DNA from: an uncultured Chlorobiaceae bacterium
Lineage (GTDB): Bacteria > Bacteroidota > Chlorobiia > Chlorobiales > Chlorobiaceae
Length of the DNA stretch: 8,380 nt
Direction of reading: 5' to 3'
Assembly (NCBI GenBank): GCA_903929845.1
Contig: CAIYWF010000274.1
Coordinates: forward strand, 1 to 8,380
In this document: one piece after another, positions 6,708-8,380 of the stretch
Position numbering within the stretch: position 1 is the first letter of the stretch
Layout of the letters: the number at the start of each line of letters is the position of its first letter
Notes under the pieces: model-generated
Database searches by the model: none
What the model was told of the DNA's origin: nothing
The model's input: only the letters and a program-made list of their open reading frames with translations
Position numbers and translations under genes: made by a program

Positions 6708-7432
6708 TACAGCATCTTTTGCGTGTAAGCCATGTCAGCAAGCATTTTGGCGGGAATGTAGCGGTGCATGATGTTTCTTTTGCTGTTGATGAAAAGCAGA
6801 TTGTTGGTCTTATCGGTCCAAATGGAGCCGGTAAGACCACACTGTTCAACTGCATTACAGGTTTTTTCCCTGTAACCTCTGGCGAGGTGATTTTTGATAT
6901 CAAGAAAATCAATGATCTTCGTCCTGATGAGGTTTGCCGCCTGGGTATGGCCCGTACCTGGCAGAGGGTGAAGCCTTTGGGAAGCCTCAGCGTGCTTGAG
7001 AATGTGATGGTCGGTGCATTTTCTGTCACCAATAAAGCCCGTCAGGCGGAAGAGATCGCCATAGAGCAGTTAAAGAGTATGGGGTTGACTGATTACGCAT
7101 CTAAGTCTGCCGGTTCACTGCCTATTGGTCTTAAAAAGAAGCTTGAACTCGCCAGGGTGCTGGCAACTCATCCCAAACTCTTGCTTCTTGATGAAATATG
7201 TGGTGGCTTGAACCATACCGAAACTGATGCGATTCTTGACATTATCCGCACTATCCGCCAACGTGGTGCCACCATTGTTTTTATAGAGCACGATATGAAA
7301 GCGGTCACCTCAATCTGTGACCGAATAGTGGTTCTCAACTCCGGCGAGAAGCTTGCAGAGGGCACCCCCGAAGAGATTACCAATAATCCTGACGTCATAG
7401 CCGCATACCTTGGAGGTGGTCACCATGCTTGA
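6704..7432 (+). CDS. livG: Branched-chain amino acid-type ABC importer ATP-binding protein LivG
   Basis: A 242-residue cytoplasmic ATPase that, with LivF, powers transport. Walker A is GPNGAGKTT (38-46), the Q-loop is Q87 within ARTWQRVKPL, Walker B is LLLLDE (159-164) with catalytic Glu164, and the switch histidine is His196 in IEHDM. The carboxyl end, GEKLAEGTPEEITNNPDVIAAYLG, is standard for LivG. Two family motifs are loose. The ABC signature reads LPIGLKKK (139-146) rather than an LSGGQ form, and the residues after Walker B read ICGGLNH rather than PAAGLNP. Other branched-chain-type ATPases also vary here, so it is probably functional. The start overlaps the livM stop by 4 nt, with GGAGAG 4 nt upstream. 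The livG stop lies 8 nt into livF. Confidence 0.95.
   Translation: MIQHLLRVSHVSKHFGGNVAVHDVSFAVDEKQIVGLIGPNGAGKTTLFNCITGFFPVTSGEVIFDIKKINDLRPDEVCRLGMARTWQRVKPLGSLSVLENVMVGAFSVTNKARQAEEIAIEQLKSMGLTDYASKSAGSLPIGLKKKLELARVLATHPKLLLLDEICGGLNHTETDAILDIIRTIRQRGATIVFIEHDMKAVTSICDRIVVLNSGEKLAEGTPEEITNNPDVIAAYLGGGHHA
7412..7418 (+). promoter_or_regulatory. livF: Ribosome binding site that fixes the livF start
   Basis: GGAGGTG inside the end of livG, 6 nt before the ATG at 7425. An in-frame TTG at 7410 would begin before this site and so cannot use it, which makes the ATG the better start. Confidence 0.88.
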
Positions 7433-8120
7433 TATTCAAAATCTCAATGCTGGATATGGAGAGATGCCTGTTCTGCGGGCAATCAACCTGACGATTGGTG
7501 ACGGTGAGATTGTCTCTGTTGTGGGGAGCAATGGCGCCGGGAAGTCAACCATGCTCAAGGCAATCTCAGGTATCATCAAATACAATGGATCCATCACCTG
7601 GAAGAGTGAATCACTTCAAGATGTCAAGGCCCACACTATTGTTAAAAAGGGCATTGTTCATGTTCCAGAAGGGCGCAAGATCTTTCCAGACATGACGGTT
7701 GTTGAAAATCTTATGATGGGGGGCTACCTCTGCCAGAAAGATTGTCAGCAGAACCTCGACAAAGTCTTTGCACTTTTTCCTAAACTTGCCCAGCGCCGCA
7801 CCCAGTTGGGTGGCACCATGTCCGGTGGTGAACAGCAGATGCTCGCTATAGGCCGAGGGCTTATGGGAAATCCGAAGCTTCTTCTTCTTGACGAGCCGAG
7901 TCTGGGGTTATCCCCTCTCTTTACGGAAGTTGTTTTCGGGGCTATCCGCACCATCAACAGTAATGGCGTGACGGTGCTCCTTGTCGAACAGAATGTCTAC
8001 CAGTCACTGAACATAAGCCACAGAGGCTACGTTATTGAAACCGGGAGGATAGTGCTGACCGGCACAGGTGAAGAGCTGCTGAATAATCAGGAGGTCAAGA
8101 GAGCTTTTTTAGGCATGTAA
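7425..8120 (+). CDS. livF: Branched-chain amino acid-type ABC importer ATP-binding protein LivF
   Basis: A 231-residue cytoplasmic ATPase, second nucleotide-binding subunit of the importer. Walker A is GSNGAGKST (34-42), the signature is MSGGEQQ (132-138), and Walker B with catalytic Glu157 is LLLLDEPSLGLSP (152-164). As is typical of LivF, the Q-loop glutamine is replaced in VPEGRKIFPDMTV (Glu82) and the switch histidine by glutamine in LLVEQN (Gln189). These distinguish it from LivG. The canonical signature here contrasts with the altered one in LivG. It is the last gene of the operon and overlaps livG by 8 nt. No convincing terminator is seen in the 39 bp before the convergent SEC-C gene. 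A 6-bp hairpin at the livF stop (8112-8130) lacks a T run. Confidence 0.96.
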   Translation: MLDIQNLNAGYGEMPVLRAINLTIGDGEIVSVVGSNGAGKSTMLKAISGIIKYNGSITWKSESLQDVKAHTIVKKGIVHVPEGRKIFPDMTVVENLMMGGYLCQKDCQQNLDKVFALFPKLAQRRTQLGGTMSGGEQQMLAIGRGLMGNPKLLLLDEPSLGLSPLFTEVVFGAIRTINSNGVTVLLVEQNVYQSLNISHRGYVIETGRIVLTGTGEELLNNQEVKRAFLGM

Positions 8121-8159
8121 GTCTCATGCCGAATCGTTATCCGCAGGCTACGGGATGAA

Positions 8160-8380
8160 TCATCCACAGCAGTTTTTATATTTAATGCCGCTTCCGCAAG
8201 GGCAGGGCTTGTTGCGACCTGTTTTGGATGAACTGACGGGTAGTGGCGGATTAAGCAGTTCTACGAGGTCTGATACATTCTCCGGTTTTTCCGGTTCTAA
8301 TCCAATGATATACTTCCAGTCATATTGCTCAAATATTTCAGCAACTTCATTCGCCCGATCCAAATCCTTAACATGTACTA
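8160..8380 (-). CDS. SEC-C zinc-motif protein, C-terminal part (start outside window)
   Basis: An open frame entering from the right edge with no stop, giving about 73 C-terminal residues. It ends GRNKPCPCGSGIKYKNCCG, a full SEC-C motif (C-X-C-X8-C-C) of the kind that binds one zinc ion, as at the tail of SecA. Upstream is an acidic, mixed region (EVAEIFEQYDWKYIIGLEPE) followed by a Pro/Ser linker. The layout resembles the small SWIM/SEC-C metal-binding proteins (PBPRA1643-like) of unknown function, but this is from memory. A TTG at 8363 could be read as a start, but the frame stays open to the edge (preceding codons VHVKD) with no ribosome site in view, so the gene most likely begins beyond the window. 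It converges on livF with a 39-bp gap and is unlikely to be part of the transporter. Confidence 0.8.
   Translation of the reverse strand, partial: VHVKDLDRANEVAEIFEQYDWKYIIGLEPEKPENVSDLVELLNPPLPVSSSKTGRNKPCPCGSGIKYKNCCG

Noticed and set aside
8112..8130. GGCATG/CATGCC hairpin at the livF stop as a terminator
   Set aside because: The stem is perfect but only 6 bp with a 7-nt loop, and no T run follows on either strand. It is too weak to call.
8153..8165. GGATG-AAT-CATCC palindrome between livF and the SEC-C gene
   Set aside because: A 5-bp stem overlapping the SEC-C stop codon. The nearest T run (8172-8176) is detached from it. Likely chance.
8160..8363. Reading the SEC-C gene as a complete 67-residue protein from a TTG at 8363
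   Set aside because: The frame remains open to the window edge and no ribosome site precedes the TTG. The gene more likely continues beyond 8380.

Overview
The window reads as ordinary chromosome from a mid-GC bacterium, most likely a green sulfur bacterium (Chlorobiaceae; Chlorobium or Pelodictyon type). This placement rests on the remembered look of the 704-residue EF-G, the 155-residue S7 and the EF-Tu amino end, plus the rpsL-rpsG-fusA-tuf order. It is an inference that I could not test against a database.

Left half, minus strand (1-3209): the str operon, transcribed leftwards as rpsL, rpsG, fusA and then tuf, which is cut by the window edge after 25 codons. Gaps are 30, 41 and 67 bp. 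All four encode core translation components (S12, S7, EF-G, EF-Tu) with intact GTPase or rRNA-contact motifs.

Centre (3210-3610): a 401-bp divergent intergenic region that must hold the start signals of both operons. It is AT-rich on the str side. In the middle is a block of more balanced, codon-like composition (about 3357-3527) that is open in one plus frame but has no convincing start and is not a recognised gene. On the right, just before the transporter operon, lie a possible sigma70-type promoter and two copies of GTTAACTC 33 bp apart.

Right half, plus strand (3611-8120): a complete five-gene ABC importer of the branched-chain/hydrophobic amino acid (HAAT, Liv) family. The order is periplasmic binding protein, permease LivH, permease LivM, ATPase LivG, ATPase LivF. 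The last four genes are tightly coupled (overlaps of 4, 4 and 8 nt). The binding-protein gene is separated from livH by 83 bp holding a strong GC-rich hairpin with a short T run. This looks like a partial terminator that would let the binding protein be made in excess over the membrane complex.

Right end (8160-8380, minus strand): the C-terminal part of a small SEC-C zinc-motif protein, convergent with livF and running off the window.

I found no RNA genes, insertion sequences, CRISPR arrays or defence-type genes, and no clear evidence of a new biological system. The points most worth checking are the livK-livH hairpin, the repeated GTTAACTC sites, the unexplained open frame in the divergent region, and the altered signature and Walker B-following residues of LivG.
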